From assembly GCA_020628895.1 (NCBI GenBank), contig JAHDEM010000003.1, forward strand, positions 17,748-81,747: DNA of 64,000 nt. Direction: 5' to 3'. The stretch comes from Candidatus Endobugula sp. (GTDB lineage: Bacteria > Pseudomonadota > Gammaproteobacteria > Pseudomonadales > Cellvibrionaceae). The notes under the pieces are model-generated. The model did not search any database, was not told where the DNA came from, and was given only the letters and a program-made list of their open reading frames with translations. This document shows, piece by piece, positions 41,920-51,468 of the stretch. Position 1 is the stretch's first letter, and each line of letters starts with the position of its first letter. The translations under genes were made by a program, and so were the position numbers.

Positions 41920-43149
41920 ATGGTTTCTATCTCTCTTGAAAAAAGCAAAATTAAGTTTCTTCTGCTAGAAGGCGTGCATCAGTCAGCTGTGGATACGCTG
42001 AGCGCATCGGGATATAGCAATATCGAATACCATAAGACAGCAATGAATGAAGATGAGCTGGTCGAGAAGATTAAGGGTGTTCATTTTATTGGTATTCGCT
42101 CCCGTACGCAGTTGACGAAGCGTGTCTTTGAAGCGGCAAACAAGTTAATTGCTGTCGGCTGTTTTTGCATTGGTACCAACCAAGTGGATTTAGTCGCCGC
42201 ACAAGAACACGGTGTTGTTGTCTTTAATGCTCCTTATTCAAATACTCGTAGTGTTGCTGAATTAGTATTAGCAGAAGCCATTTTGTTGCTAAGAGGTATT
42301 CCCGAGCGCAATGCGGTGGCTCATCGGGGTGGTTGGTTGAAGAATGCCAACGGATCTTATGAGGCAAGAGGTAAGACATTAGGGGTTATCGGCTATGGCT
42401 CTATTGGTACGCAGGTGAGTGTTTTGGCAGAGAGCTTGGGTATGAAAGTGCGTTTCTATGATGTAGTCACTAAGTTGCCCCTAGGTAATGCCGAGCAAGT
42501 GCGGGACTTACATGAATTGCTTGCTATGTCTGATGTGGTGACCTTGCATGTGCCCGAAAGTGACTCAACCAAAAATATGTTTGGTGCTGCTGAAATCCAG
42601 GCGATGAAAGCAGGCGCTATACTGATCAATGCTGCAAGAGGAACCGTAGTGGATATTGATGCACTAGCAGCAGCAATTACTGATAAGCATGTTGCTGGCG
42701 CGGCCATCGATGTATTTCCTGTAGAACCTAAAGGTAATAATGAAGAGTTTATTAGCCCTTTACGCGAATTTGATAATGTTATTCTAACACCACATATTGG
42801 TGGTTCCACTCAAGAAGCACAGGAAAATATCGGCTTGGAAGTGGCTGAAAAGTTGGTTAAATATTCCGATAATGGTACCACTACCAGTTCAGTGAACTTC
42901 CCAGAGGTTGCTTTACCCGCTCATCCAAATAGTCATCGTTTATTGCATGTACACAATAATATTCCCGGTGTGTTAACTGCCATTAACCAAGTTTTCTCTG
43001 AAAACAGTATTAATGTTTGTGGGCAATACCTGCAGACGAATGACAAAGTAGGCTATGTTGTTATTGAGGTTGATGCAGACTATAGTGATATGGCATTAAA
43101 ACAACTGAAAGATATTGAAGGTACGATTCGTTGTCGTGTGCTTCACTAG
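41920..43149 (+). CDS. serA: D-3-phosphoglycerate dehydrogenase
   Basis: LGVIGYGSIGTQVSVLAE, HIGGSTQEAQENIG, C-terminal ACT domain. Confidence 0.96.
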   Translation: MVSISLEKSKIKFLLLEGVHQSAVDTLSASGYSNIEYHKTAMNEDELVEKIKGVHFIGIRSRTQLTKRVFEAANKLIAVGCFCIGTNQVDLVAAQEHGVVVFNAPYSNTRSVAELVLAEAILLLRGIPERNAVAHRGGWLKNANGSYEARGKTLGVIGYGSIGTQVSVLAESLGMKVRFYDVVTKLPLGNAEQVRDLHELLAMSDVVTLHVPESDSTKNMFGAAEIQAMKAGAILINAARGTVVDIDALAAAITDKHVAGAAIDVFPVEPKGNNEEFISPLREFDNVILTPHIGGSTQEAQENIGLEVAEKLVKYSDNGTTTSSVNFPEVALPAHPNSHRLLHVHNNIPGVLTAINQVFSENSINVCGQYLQTNDKVGYVVIEVDADYSDMALKQLKDIEGTIRCRVLH

Positions 43150-43232
43150 TATTTCAATCGGATAAGTGAATCCAATAATGGTTTTATCTTAATCTGCTGC
43201 GGCATTTTTATCATTAGGTCGCCTTTATTCGT

Positions 43233-43272
43233 AAACTAGTTCCACAATATGCAAATATTGTGGAACTAGTTT
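43233..43272. repeat. Perfect 18-bp inverted repeat with GCAA loop
   Basis: AAACTAGTTCCACAATAT-gcaa-ATATTGTGGAACTAGTTT. Confidence 0.97.
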
Positions 43273-43348
43273 GCACTACCTCCCAAACTCTTGGATATCC
43301 TAGAAAATACGTTATAGTGTTGATGACTTCATCATCAATACTTCTATT

Positions 43349-44878
43349 ATGACTTTAGGTATCCGAGCCAAGCTGATCATCGCATTAGCTTCTACATCAT
43401 TGCTGATCACAGCTATTGCCTTTGTTGCTATGTTGCTAAGCTTTCGCTCTGGCTTTTTGCAGTACATCAATGATTATCGCTACCAGTCGTTAGAAGCGTT
43501 ACTAGAGGTTATTGAAGATGAGGTTCGAACACCATCACAGTGGCGCCAATTAATCCGACGAAAAAGATATTGGGATGAGCTTGTTAGCAGCATGTTTCAG
43601 GAAACTCAGCAATATGCTATTTTTTCTCGTCCTCCCCCTGTCTCGCAAGAGTCGCGTAAAAAAAATGATGGGCATCCAAAAAAGAGTAAAGATGGTTTTA
43701 AAAAGAAATCTCATTCATTGAGTGATGAATACCGCTTCGCAGATAAGCCACACCCTAAAAAAGATCATCGGCCGCCTCCTTCTCGAAATAATCGACGCTC
43801 ACCACCACAGCCGTTTGTGTTATTGGATGTGAGTCAACGCCTTATCTATGGACGTGAGTTGCCCCTCGATGAAATGTGGATTCTTCCTGTTACTATCGAT
43901 GACCAAGTGCAAGGCTATATTGGTATGGGTAAGCTAACCGCCTTTGAATCATCGGCGGATCAAGTTTTTGTGGCGAACCAGACAAAATACTTTATCGGTA
44001 TTGCGATTATCGCCAGTATTATTGCCTTGGCTATTGCTTTTATACTGGCCCGTTGGATGGGTAAACCCATTCAACATTTAGATAAAGCAATGAGTGCCTT
44101 GATGAAGCGGGATTACACTGTAAAACTGCAGCATGATGCAAATGACGAAATTGGGCGGCTTGTACAATCGTTTAATCAGCTGTCCAATTCGCTAGATGAA
44201 TATGAGCAGTCGCAACAGCGGTGGATTGCAGATATTTCTCATGAATTACGTACACCATTAGCAACATTACGTGGAGAAATGGAAGCTATTAAAGAAGGGG
44301 TCCGAGAGTTTAATGCTGAACGTCTACATTCATTATATGAAGAAGCACTAAGATTGCAGCGTATTGTTGATGACCTTCATCAGCTCAGTCTTTCTGATGC
44401 GGGATCTATGCGTTATGTATATGATGAAGTATCGGTAATCGGTGTTATTAAACATGTTGTTGCCTGTAACGAAGTTGCTTTGGATAGCCATGGTTTAAAC
44501 TGTTCCATCATCGTTAAAGGTGATGAGAAAAAAATGTATGCTGATGCAGATCGTCTATCGCAATTATTTTACAACTTACTACAAAATAGTATTCGTTATA
44601 CCGACAATGGTGGACAGTTACAAATAACCATTTCTTTTACTGACGATAAAAACTTAATGATCTGTTGGGAAGATAGTGAGCCAGGAGTTGCTACCGATTC
44701 ATTGGATAAATTATTCAATCGACTTTATCGGGAAGAAAAATCACGTAACCGAGAAAAAGGCGGAAGTGGCTTAGGTTTATCAATTTGTCGAGCGATTGTT
44801 GGGGCTCACCAAGGAGATATTTATGCAAAGCAATCATCCTTAGGTGGTGTGGCCATTGAAATTAAATTTCCTATTTGA
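43349..44878 (+). CDS. Sensor histidine kinase (BaeS/CpxA-like)
   Basis: Two TM, HAMP, WIADISHELRTPLATLRGEME, GGSGLGLSICRAIV; Pro/Lys/His-rich periplasmic insert. Confidence 0.92.
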   Translation: MTLGIRAKLIIALASTSLLITAIAFVAMLLSFRSGFLQYINDYRYQSLEALLEVIEDEVRTPSQWRQLIRRKRYWDELVSSMFQETQQYAIFSRPPPVSQESRKKNDGHPKKSKDGFKKKSHSLSDEYRFADKPHPKKDHRPPPSRNNRRSPPQPFVLLDVSQRLIYGRELPLDEMWILPVTIDDQVQGYIGMGKLTAFESSADQVFVANQTKYFIGIAIIASIIALAIAFILARWMGKPIQHLDKAMSALMKRDYTVKLQHDANDEIGRLVQSFNQLSNSLDEYEQSQQRWIADISHELRTPLATLRGEMEAIKEGVREFNAERLHSLYEEALRLQRIVDDLHQLSLSDAGSMRYVYDEVSVIGVIKHVVACNEVALDSHGLNCSIIVKGDEKKMYADADRLSQLFYNLLQNSIRYTDNGGQLQITISFTDDKNLMICWEDSEPGVATDSLDKLFNRLYREEKSRNREKGGSGLGLSICRAIVGAHQGDIYAKQSSLGGVAIEIKFPI

Positions 44879-44906
44879 CAAACAATGAAAAAACATAGAG
44901 AAAAAG

Positions 44907-45620
44907 ATGGAAAATAATATATTAATCGTTGAAGATGAATTAAAGCTCGCTGAATTATTACGAGATTATTTAGCGCAGGCAAACATGGTTGTTAATATTA
45001 TTTCTGATGGTGCAGATGTTCTGCCTTATTTAAATGAAGCAGAACAAAATGATACTATTCCCGATATTATTTTGTTAGATATTATGTTGCCCAACAAAGA
45101 CGGCCTCACACTTTGTCGTGAAATTAGAGATAGTTCATCTTACGGTAATATTCCTATTATTATGACTACCGCCAGGGTCGACGAAATTGATCGCTTACTT
45201 GGCTTGGATATTGGGGCAGATGATTATGTGTGTAAACCCTACAGCCCAAGAGAAGTGGTGGCTAGAGTCAAAGCGATGCTGCGTCGCCAGCAATCTAATC
45301 GTCAAGAAGATCAAGCTTCCTCTATCGGCTTAGTCCTTGAGCACGACAAGATGAAAGCTATCTTTCGGGGAAGCGATTTGGGGTTAACGGCAGTAGAATA
45401 CTCGTTATTGCAAATCATGGCTAAAACCCCAGGAAAAATATTCTCTCGCTCTCAGCTAATGGATAATATTTATCAAGACTATCGTGTTGTCTCAGAAAGA
45501 ACAATCGATAGTCATATTAAAAAATTACGACAAAAGATTACCACTATTGACCCTAATGTCGAGCTAGTCCAATCAGTTTATGGAGTAGGTTATAAAGTGG
45601 AAATTCCCATATCTATATAG
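44907..45620 (+). CDS. OmpR-family response regulator (BaeR-like)
   Basis: Receiver domain LLDIMLPNKDGLTLCREI and wHTH ending VYGVGYKVE. Confidence 0.93.
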   Translation: MENNILIVEDELKLAELLRDYLAQANMVVNIISDGADVLPYLNEAEQNDTIPDIILLDIMLPNKDGLTLCREIRDSSSYGNIPIIMTTARVDEIDRLLGLDIGADDYVCKPYSPREVVARVKAMLRRQQSNRQEDQASSIGLVLEHDKMKAIFRGSDLGLTAVEYSLLQIMAKTPGKIFSRSQLMDNIYQDYRVVSERTIDSHIKKLRQKITTIDPNVELVQSVYGVGYKVEIPISI

Positions 45621-45637
45621 TTAATCTCGCCTTTTAA

Positions 45638-45662
45638 AAATTTGCATCTTTTGTGCAAATTT
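45638..45662. promoter_or_regulatory. Dyad symmetry upstream of the di-heme peroxidase-like gene, candidate operator
   Basis: AAATTTGCA-tcttttg-TGCAAATTT, followed by a further TTGCACATTT. Confidence 0.4.
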
Positions 45663-45714
45663 CTTGCACATTTCTCGATTATTCTTCTTTAAGAAATAAT
45701 GCGAGGAATGCTTT

Positions 45715-47256
45715 ATGTTATCTTTTAAATGGTCAGCGATATCGATGCTTTCGGTATGTTTTTTATCTGCTTGTGGCGGAGGCGGATCCGGAACAACAGA
45801 ACAAGCTAATAACACTGCTGTATTCAGTGCTGCCAGTTCAGCAGTCGATGCTCAATTACAGATTCTTATTGCCGATCAAGGCTTGTCTGGTGATGCCAGT
45901 TCCGGGAGGTCATTACCTAATATTGCCGATCCCTTGCCACAATTAGGCAAGTTATTATTTTTTAGTAAAAGTTTAGGCGGTAACTTTGATGCTGCCTGTG
46001 TTAGTTGTCACCACCCGACCTTAGGGGGAGCGGATGATCTATCACTGCCTATTGGTGTTGATGCGACGAGTGTGGACCAGCTAGGCATTGGGCGTGTTCA
46101 TACCAGTGGTGAGCCGATAGTGGCTCGAAACTCTCCGACAATATTTAATGTAGGCCTAAACGATCATAGTATGTTTTGGGATTCTAGAGTGGAAAGTTTG
46201 GGCAAAGAGGTCAACAGCAATGGTGCTTTGTCGGGCATTCGTACCCCAGATTCTGCCTTAGGTGTAGCCGATGCTAATGCCGGAGATAATCTTGTTGAAG
46301 CGCAAGCGCGTTTCCCGGTCACTTCTATTGAAGAAATGAAAACCAGTGCCTTTGAAAATGGTAGTAGCGGTGATGTCATTAGAACCCATCTTGCAGCAAG
46401 AATTGGTGATTACGGTGTTGGTTCTGGCGAGTTGTTGCCTAATACGTGGCTGCACGAATTTCAAACGGCTTTTTCAAGTACACAAACAGCCTCTGATCTC
46501 ATTACGTTTGACAATATTGCTAAAGCGATTGGGGAATATCAACGGTCTATGGTGTTTGTGAATAACCCATGGAGAGATTATGTGAACGGTAATACCTCTG
46601 CGTTAACAGACGATCAAAAGCAGGGCGCGATTTTGTTTTTCACATCAACAAATCAGGGTGGTGGTGGCTGTTCTGGTTGTCATTCGGGAGATTTTTTTAC
46701 TGATGGGCAGCATCATATCATTGCCTTCCCTCAAATTGGGCCTGGTCTGGGAGATGGTTCTAATAACGATTTTGGTCGCGAAAGACAAACCATTGATGAT
46801 GCGGATCGTTTTCGCTTCAGGACACCGAGTTTGTTGAATGTTGCTCAAACCGCTCCCTATGGACATAGTGGTTCTTATGGAACACTTGAGGATGTATTAT
46901 CTCATTACAATAACCCTCGACGGACAGTTAACAATTATTTTAATGATGGTGGTTGGTGCCAGCTTGCACAGTTTAGTGGGCTGGCTAATTGTGCAACCTT
47001 ATACCCTGATGCAGAAGATAATACAGATGATGCGGTAGATGCATTGCGTGTCGAGCAGAATAATAATACTACTTTATTTGATAATATTAATTTAAATGCA
47101 CAAGAGCGGTCGCAAATTATCGCTTTTCTAAGTGCCTTAACCGACCCTTGTGTCATTGATAGAGATTGTTTATCTCCTTGGATTGCCGATCCAACCACCA
47201 CAGGCCCTGATGGCAACCAGTTGAATGCCATCGATGCAGGTGGAGGCTTATTGTAG
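45715..47256 (+). CDS. Di-heme cytochrome c peroxidase / MauG-family lipoprotein
   Basis: Lipobox LSAC; two heme motifs CVSCH and CSGCH; FRTPSLLNVAQTAPYGHSGSYGTLEDVLSHYN. Confidence 0.9.
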   Translation: MLSFKWSAISMLSVCFLSACGGGGSGTTEQANNTAVFSAASSAVDAQLQILIADQGLSGDASSGRSLPNIADPLPQLGKLLFFSKSLGGNFDAACVSCHHPTLGGADDLSLPIGVDATSVDQLGIGRVHTSGEPIVARNSPTIFNVGLNDHSMFWDSRVESLGKEVNSNGALSGIRTPDSALGVADANAGDNLVEAQARFPVTSIEEMKTSAFENGSSGDVIRTHLAARIGDYGVGSGELLPNTWLHEFQTAFSSTQTASDLITFDNIAKAIGEYQRSMVFVNNPWRDYVNGNTSALTDDQKQGAILFFTSTNQGGGGCSGCHSGDFFTDGQHHIIAFPQIGPGLGDGSNNDFGRERQTIDDADRFRFRTPSLLNVAQTAPYGHSGSYGTLEDVLSHYNNPRRTVNNYFNDGGWCQLAQFSGLANCATLYPDAEDNTDDAVDALRVEQNNNTTLFDNINLNAQERSQIIAFLSALTDPCVIDRDCLSPWIADPTTTGPDGNQLNAIDAGGGLL

Positions 47257-48714
47257 TTTAAGTTGGGAGTACCGCGGTGTTATTTCTAATGCCTTAAGTA
47301 AATTGATATTAATCTGACTGTTGTTAGGTAATGATGCCGATTGTTTAAATGCACTAATAGCCTTGGCTGTTTTGGGCCCTGCAATACCGTTAGTGTCATT
47401 AGCAGACATTAAATTTTTAGCTGCTAGCTTTTTTTGTATGTTGACAATAGCTTCTTGGTTCAAAGTGATTGCAATATCCGATGTGTCGATCGTCAGTGTT
47501 CCATTTTGATTAGTGATTGGTGTTCTATTGAGTAACGATGTTACGGCATTATTTTTATTAGCTTCTGCATAGGCTTCATAATAAATAGTAGCCGGTAATT
47601 GTAAGGCAGATAATTGATTGTTGAATTCAAATTGTTGCATCATTCTTTGAATATTTAAAGCAAATATTGTTGGTAAGGTTTGGTAGTCTTGAGTTTCGTT
47701 GACGACTTGCCAATCCCCTAAATCGTAATTTAAATCATTGCTGTAGTAGCTTGAAAATTTTCTATCAATTTCTCTGTAGCGCCATTTATTATTTTGTTTT
47801 TTGGAAGTAATAATAAACGCTGAGTAGGCCGCTTGTAAAAAGTCGCGATCCAGTTTCACAAGATCATCTACATTTTTAGGCGCAAAAGTGGCTGAAATAT
47901 TTAAATCGTTTATCACATTTAGATAGGACTCATAATATATTTTTTCGTTGCTTGCATGTTGCATAATAATTAAATATAACTGAGCAAAACTGGTTTCGTT
48001 GGTGGCATAATCTGCTGGAAAACCTGTTTTATTTTTGGCGCTAGCAAGATAATTGCTTAATGCGACAGTTTGCCGTTCGATAGTCGCCAGCTTGGCTGAT
48101 TCCTCTGGTGATAAGGTTTTAGCTGGTATTGTATTTTTTTCAGACTCTTCGTTGTCAGTACCTGTTGGTTGTTCTGCGATTTCTTCGGTGCTCGTTGTTA
48201 CCGCATCCTGTGTTGTTGAAGGTGAGAGCTCTTCGATAATAGGTTCAGGTGATTCATTGCTAGCTGAGTCAGTGACTGTTGGTGTATTGTTGTGTTGATT
48301 GGCTTCTTGAATAATACTAGGTAGTTCTGTAGAGAGTTGCTCTATACGTATGTTCAATTCATTAAGCTGTTCATACACCTCAGCCTTGTTGTGAGTGAGC
48401 ACAAACATCATGGATGCATACGCTAACAGGCCGCTAATGATTGCACTTAATATAATCGCTACGACGATGGATTTTTTGAGTTGTTTTTTAGGTGTTTCAA
48501 ATAACTCGATAAGTAAAGATGAATAGTTTTTTTTACTAAAACTTCTAGCGAGTTCTGCGTCTTCTATTGCTAGTTTTGATTCGATAACTAAGCGGTCGCG
48601 CTCGGAGGTAATATCATTAACCTCGGCCTGTAGGCCTTCTACCAGTGTTTCTAATTCTGCTATTTGTGCATCTTTATCCGTTGAGGCATTAGTATTAATT
48701 GTATTTTCAGTCAT
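47248..48714 (-). CDS. Coiled-coil membrane protein with C-terminal peptidoglycan-binding-like domain
   Basis: N-terminal coiled coil, TM segment, C-terminal IQKKLAAKNLMSANDTNGIAGPKTAKAISAFKQSASL. Confidence 0.72.
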   Translation of the reverse strand: MTENTINTNASTDKDAQIAELETLVEGLQAEVNDITSERDRLVIESKLAIEDAELARSFSKKNYSSLLIELFETPKKQLKKSIVVAIILSAIISGLLAYASMMFVLTHNKAEVYEQLNELNIRIEQLSTELPSIIQEANQHNNTPTVTDSASNESPEPIIEELSPSTTQDAVTTSTEEIAEQPTGTDNEESEKNTIPAKTLSPEESAKLATIERQTVALSNYLASAKNKTGFPADYATNETSFAQLYLIIMQHASNEKIYYESYLNVINDLNISATFAPKNVDDLVKLDRDFLQAAYSAFIITSKKQNNKWRYREIDRKFSSYYSNDLNYDLGDWQVVNETQDYQTLPTIFALNIQRMMQQFEFNNQLSALQLPATIYYEAYAEANKNNAVTSLLNRTPITNQNGTLTIDTSDIAITLNQEAIVNIQKKLAAKNLMSANDTNGIAGPKTAKAISAFKQSASLPNNSQININLLKALEITPRYSQLKLQ

Positions 48715-48912
48715 AGGGGGAACATCTTTTAAACAAAACATCGACATATGCTTATAGCATAGTTGTATTTTATGTGAATAACGAATATGGCTGTCGCCGA
48801 TTTCATCATAACGGCAAAAAAAGTCAGGATAAAGTGTCGTTGCAAGGGTAGACTTTAAAAATGTGATGTAGATAACACTTTTTGGTTTTCCAGGAAAAAT
48901 ATAAATCCCTGT

Positions 48913-48929
48913 AGAGTGAACAGGCCCTA
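48913..48929 (-). repeat. Solo terminal motif of the MITE-like family
   Basis: Minus strand TAGGGCCTGTTCACTCT. Confidence 0.55.
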
Positions 48930-49058
48930 CAAGGAGCCTGCTAAGTAGTAAGATGGCTTATGTGTTTTCATTAATCAAGTAGACCATCGTGTAATAATGT
49001 GGTCTATGTAAGGGTAGGTTTGCGTATTTATCGATTTGCCCATCTAAGAGAAGCGACG

Positions 49059-49340
49059 ATGAAAGCTATTTGGAATAATATTGTTATTGCTGAATCTTCT
49101 AACACTGTTGTTGTAGAAAATAATCATTATTTCCCGGAAGAGTCGGTGAAAAAAGAATATCTACAAACAAGTAATACGACCACGATTTGCCCCTGGAAGG
49201 GCACTGCTAATTACTATCATATTCAGGTGGGCGATGAATTAAATAACGACGCTGTTTGGTATTACGCTGAGCCCAAAGACGCAGCAAAACAGATTAAGGG
49301 GCATATGGCGTTTTGGAAAGGAGTGGAAATTACTCCATAG
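49059..49340 (+). CDS. DUF427 domain protein
   Basis: MKAIWNNIVIAESSNTVVVENNHYFPEESV...CPWKGTANYY. Confidence 0.88.
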   Translation: MKAIWNNIVIAESSNTVVVENNHYFPEESVKKEYLQTSNTTTICPWKGTANYYHIQVGDELNNDAVWYYAEPKDAAKQIKGHMAFWKGVEITP

Positions 49341-50280
49341 ACATATACTCACGTATTGTATTCGCCACTTCAGTAATCGCTGCTTTGCCTTCATCCAATA
49401 TGCCAGCGAGTGATACAAAAGGATGAAACATGCCTTTATATTCGCTGAGTGTGGTTTTCACATAGCTCTGCTGTAAGCGCTTGGCATAGGCAACACCTTC
49501 GTCACGTAACGTATCGTATTGTGCAACAATCACTAATGCTGGAGGTAAGCCTGTTAAGTCTTCGGCAATTAACGGAGCATAACGAAAATCTTCTCTGTCT
49601 TTATCCGAGCGAATATACGTTTTATGAAACCACAGTACCGTTTCTCGTTCTAAAAAGTAATTGTTAGCGCATTCCATATGTGATTTGGAGTCAGCATGTG
49701 GGGCAGTCGCTGGATAGATCAGTATTTGGCACTTTAATGGTGTGGTGAGTTGTTTTTTGGCCAGAATGGCTACTACTGCGGCAAGATTACCTCCAGCACT
49801 ATCACCGCCAATAGCTATTTTTTGTGGGTCTGCCTGCAGTTCTTTTGCGTGTTTGCTTACCCATAATAACGCATTAAATGCATCTTCCACTGCTGCGGGG
49901 AATTTGTGCTCAGGTGCTAAGCGGTAATCAACCGATACAACGATACACCCAGATTGTTTGGCTATTTGCCGACATAATGTGTCATAGCTATCTAGGGTGC
50001 CAATCACCATGCCGCCTCCGTGGTAAAACACCAGCACGGGTAAGGCTGAATCCGTGTTTATTGGGGTATATACTCGCAAAGGTATCGGGTTTTGGTGATC
50101 TGTAGAGAGGTTTTGTACGGAGTGCATTGATACCCATTCGGGAGCTAAATAGGCCGGGCGCTCTTCATGCATTCTTCGGATTTCAGCGGCGGCTTGCATA
50201 TCGGGTAGGCGATGAAATGCGGTTTTGGGTAGTTGATTAACTACATTTAAGAAAGATTGAGCCTGTGGCGTGAGCGGCAT
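49330..50280 (-). CDS. Alpha/beta hydrolase (HSL-type esterase)
   Basis: VFYHGGGMVIG oxyanion motif and GGDSAGGNLAA nucleophile motif. Confidence 0.92.
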   Translation of the reverse strand: MPLTPQAQSFLNVVNQLPKTAFHRLPDMQAAAEIRRMHEERPAYLAPEWVSMHSVQNLSTDHQNPIPLRVYTPINTDSALPVLVFYHGGGMVIGTLDSYDTLCRQIAKQSGCIVVSVDYRLAPEHKFPAAVEDAFNALLWVSKHAKELQADPQKIAIGGDSAGGNLAAVVAILAKKQLTTPLKCQILIYPATAPHADSKSHMECANNYFLERETVLWFHKTYIRSDKDREDFRYAPLIAEDLTGLPPALVIVAQYDTLRDEGVAYAKRLQQSYVKTTLSEYKGMFHPFVSLAGILDEGKAAITEVANTIREYMSME

Positions 50281-50383
50281 AATGTGTGTCCATTCTCTCG
50301 TTACGATAGTAGAGTAAAGCGCGTCGACCCAATCATACAGTGAATCAGTCGGTGGTTCACACTAAGCTTGTGGAGATATCGTC

Positions 50384-50695
50384 ATGAAAATTATTAATGG
50401 TAAACAATTCACGGCGGATAAAGCGTGGGGAGCATTGGATATTGCATCTATGAATGGTGTTAGTACCCGCCTACATTGGACAGATCAACCTTATAAATGG
50501 CATGTCAATGATGGAGAAGAAGTGTTTGTCGTGCTAAGTGGTGTTGTGGAGATGTTTTATCGGCAAGAGGGGAATGAGCAGTCGGTATTATTGCACGATG
50601 GCGATATATTCTATGCATCAGTGGGTACCGAGCATGTCGCGCACCCGCATGGTGAGGCAAGAATATTGGTTGTAGAGCTTGAGGGGAGTATTTAA
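50384..50695 (+). CDS. Small cupin-domain protein
   Basis: WHVNDGEEVFVVLSGVVEMFY...LHDGDIFYASVGTEHVAHP. Confidence 0.87.
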   Translation: MKIINGKQFTADKAWGALDIASMNGVSTRLHWTDQPYKWHVNDGEEVFVVLSGVVEMFYRQEGNEQSVLLHDGDIFYASVGTEHVAHPHGEARILVVELEGSI

Positions 50696-50836
50696 TACGC
50701 AAATCTTGCTTATCGACTAAATAGTAGCCTCTTGCTAAGTCTGCTGGTACAATTTCGCCCTTTTCATTATCAAGTACGGTCAAAACGCCTAAATACTCCT
50801 TATATTTGGAGTGAATTTCCTAGATTTTAGCGCTTC

Positions 50837-50860
50837 ACATTCTATTAACTCATAGAATGT
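50837..50860. promoter_or_regulatory. Dyad symmetry upstream of purE, candidate operator or hairpin
   Basis: ACATTCTAT-taactc-ATAGAATGT, 9-bp perfect arms. Confidence 0.4.
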
Positions 50861-50919
50861 AGGGGATAATTTTCTAGTGTTAGGTGGGGTGGCTTGGTTA
50901 ACGTTATAGAGATATCGCG

Positions 50920-51411
50920 ATGAGTGCAATTGTTAGCATTATTATGGGTTCACGTTCAGACTGGCCAACAATGTCGGCAGCAGCGGGTGTGTTGGATCAA
51001 TTAGGTGTGCCTTACGAGACCAATGTGGTTTCGGCCCACCGTACCCCAGAGCGTTTGGTTGAATTTTCTCAGACAGCACATACTCGAGGCATTAAGGTGA
51101 TTATTGCTGGTGCTGGTGGCGCTGCTCACTTGCCGGGTATGGCGGCGGCCTTAACTCATTTGCCTGTGGTTGGTGTCCCCGTGAGTAGTAAGCAACTTAA
51201 GGGCATGGACAGCTTGATGTCGATTGTGCAAATGCCACGTGGTGTTGCGGTAGCAACACAGGCGATTGGTGAAGCGGGTGCCTATAATGCGGGCTTGATT
51301 GCGGCTCAAATGCTGGCCTTATCAGATGATGCATTATCTGAGCGTATCCAATCATGGCGTAAAGCGCAGACCGATAGTGTGCCTTGGACAGTAGAGGATG
51401 CCGATTCATAA
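50920..51411 (+). CDS. purE: N5-carboxyaminoimidazole ribonucleotide mutase
   Basis: [31 protein letters not shown]. Confidence 0.96.
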   Translation: MSAIVSIIMGSRSDWPTMSAAAGVLDQLGVPYETNVVSAHRTPERLVEFSQTAHTRGIKVIIAGAGGAAHLPGMAAALTHLPVVGVPVSSKQLKGMDSLMSIVQMPRGVAVATQAIGEAGAYNAGLIAAQMLALSDDALSERIQSWRKAQTDSVPWTVEDADS

Positions 51412-51468
51412 GTTGGCATTATTGAATGCTCGCTTGATTTCATTGATGACTTTTTATTACGAACGATT

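Noticed and set aside
50505-50783. 92-aa minus ORF overlapping the cupin gene
   Set aside because: Mostly antisense to a well-supported cupin domain; no recognisable domain.
50700-50920. Purine riboswitch upstream of purE
   Set aside because: No match to the conserved purine riboswitch junction/loop sequences; only a simple dyad is present.
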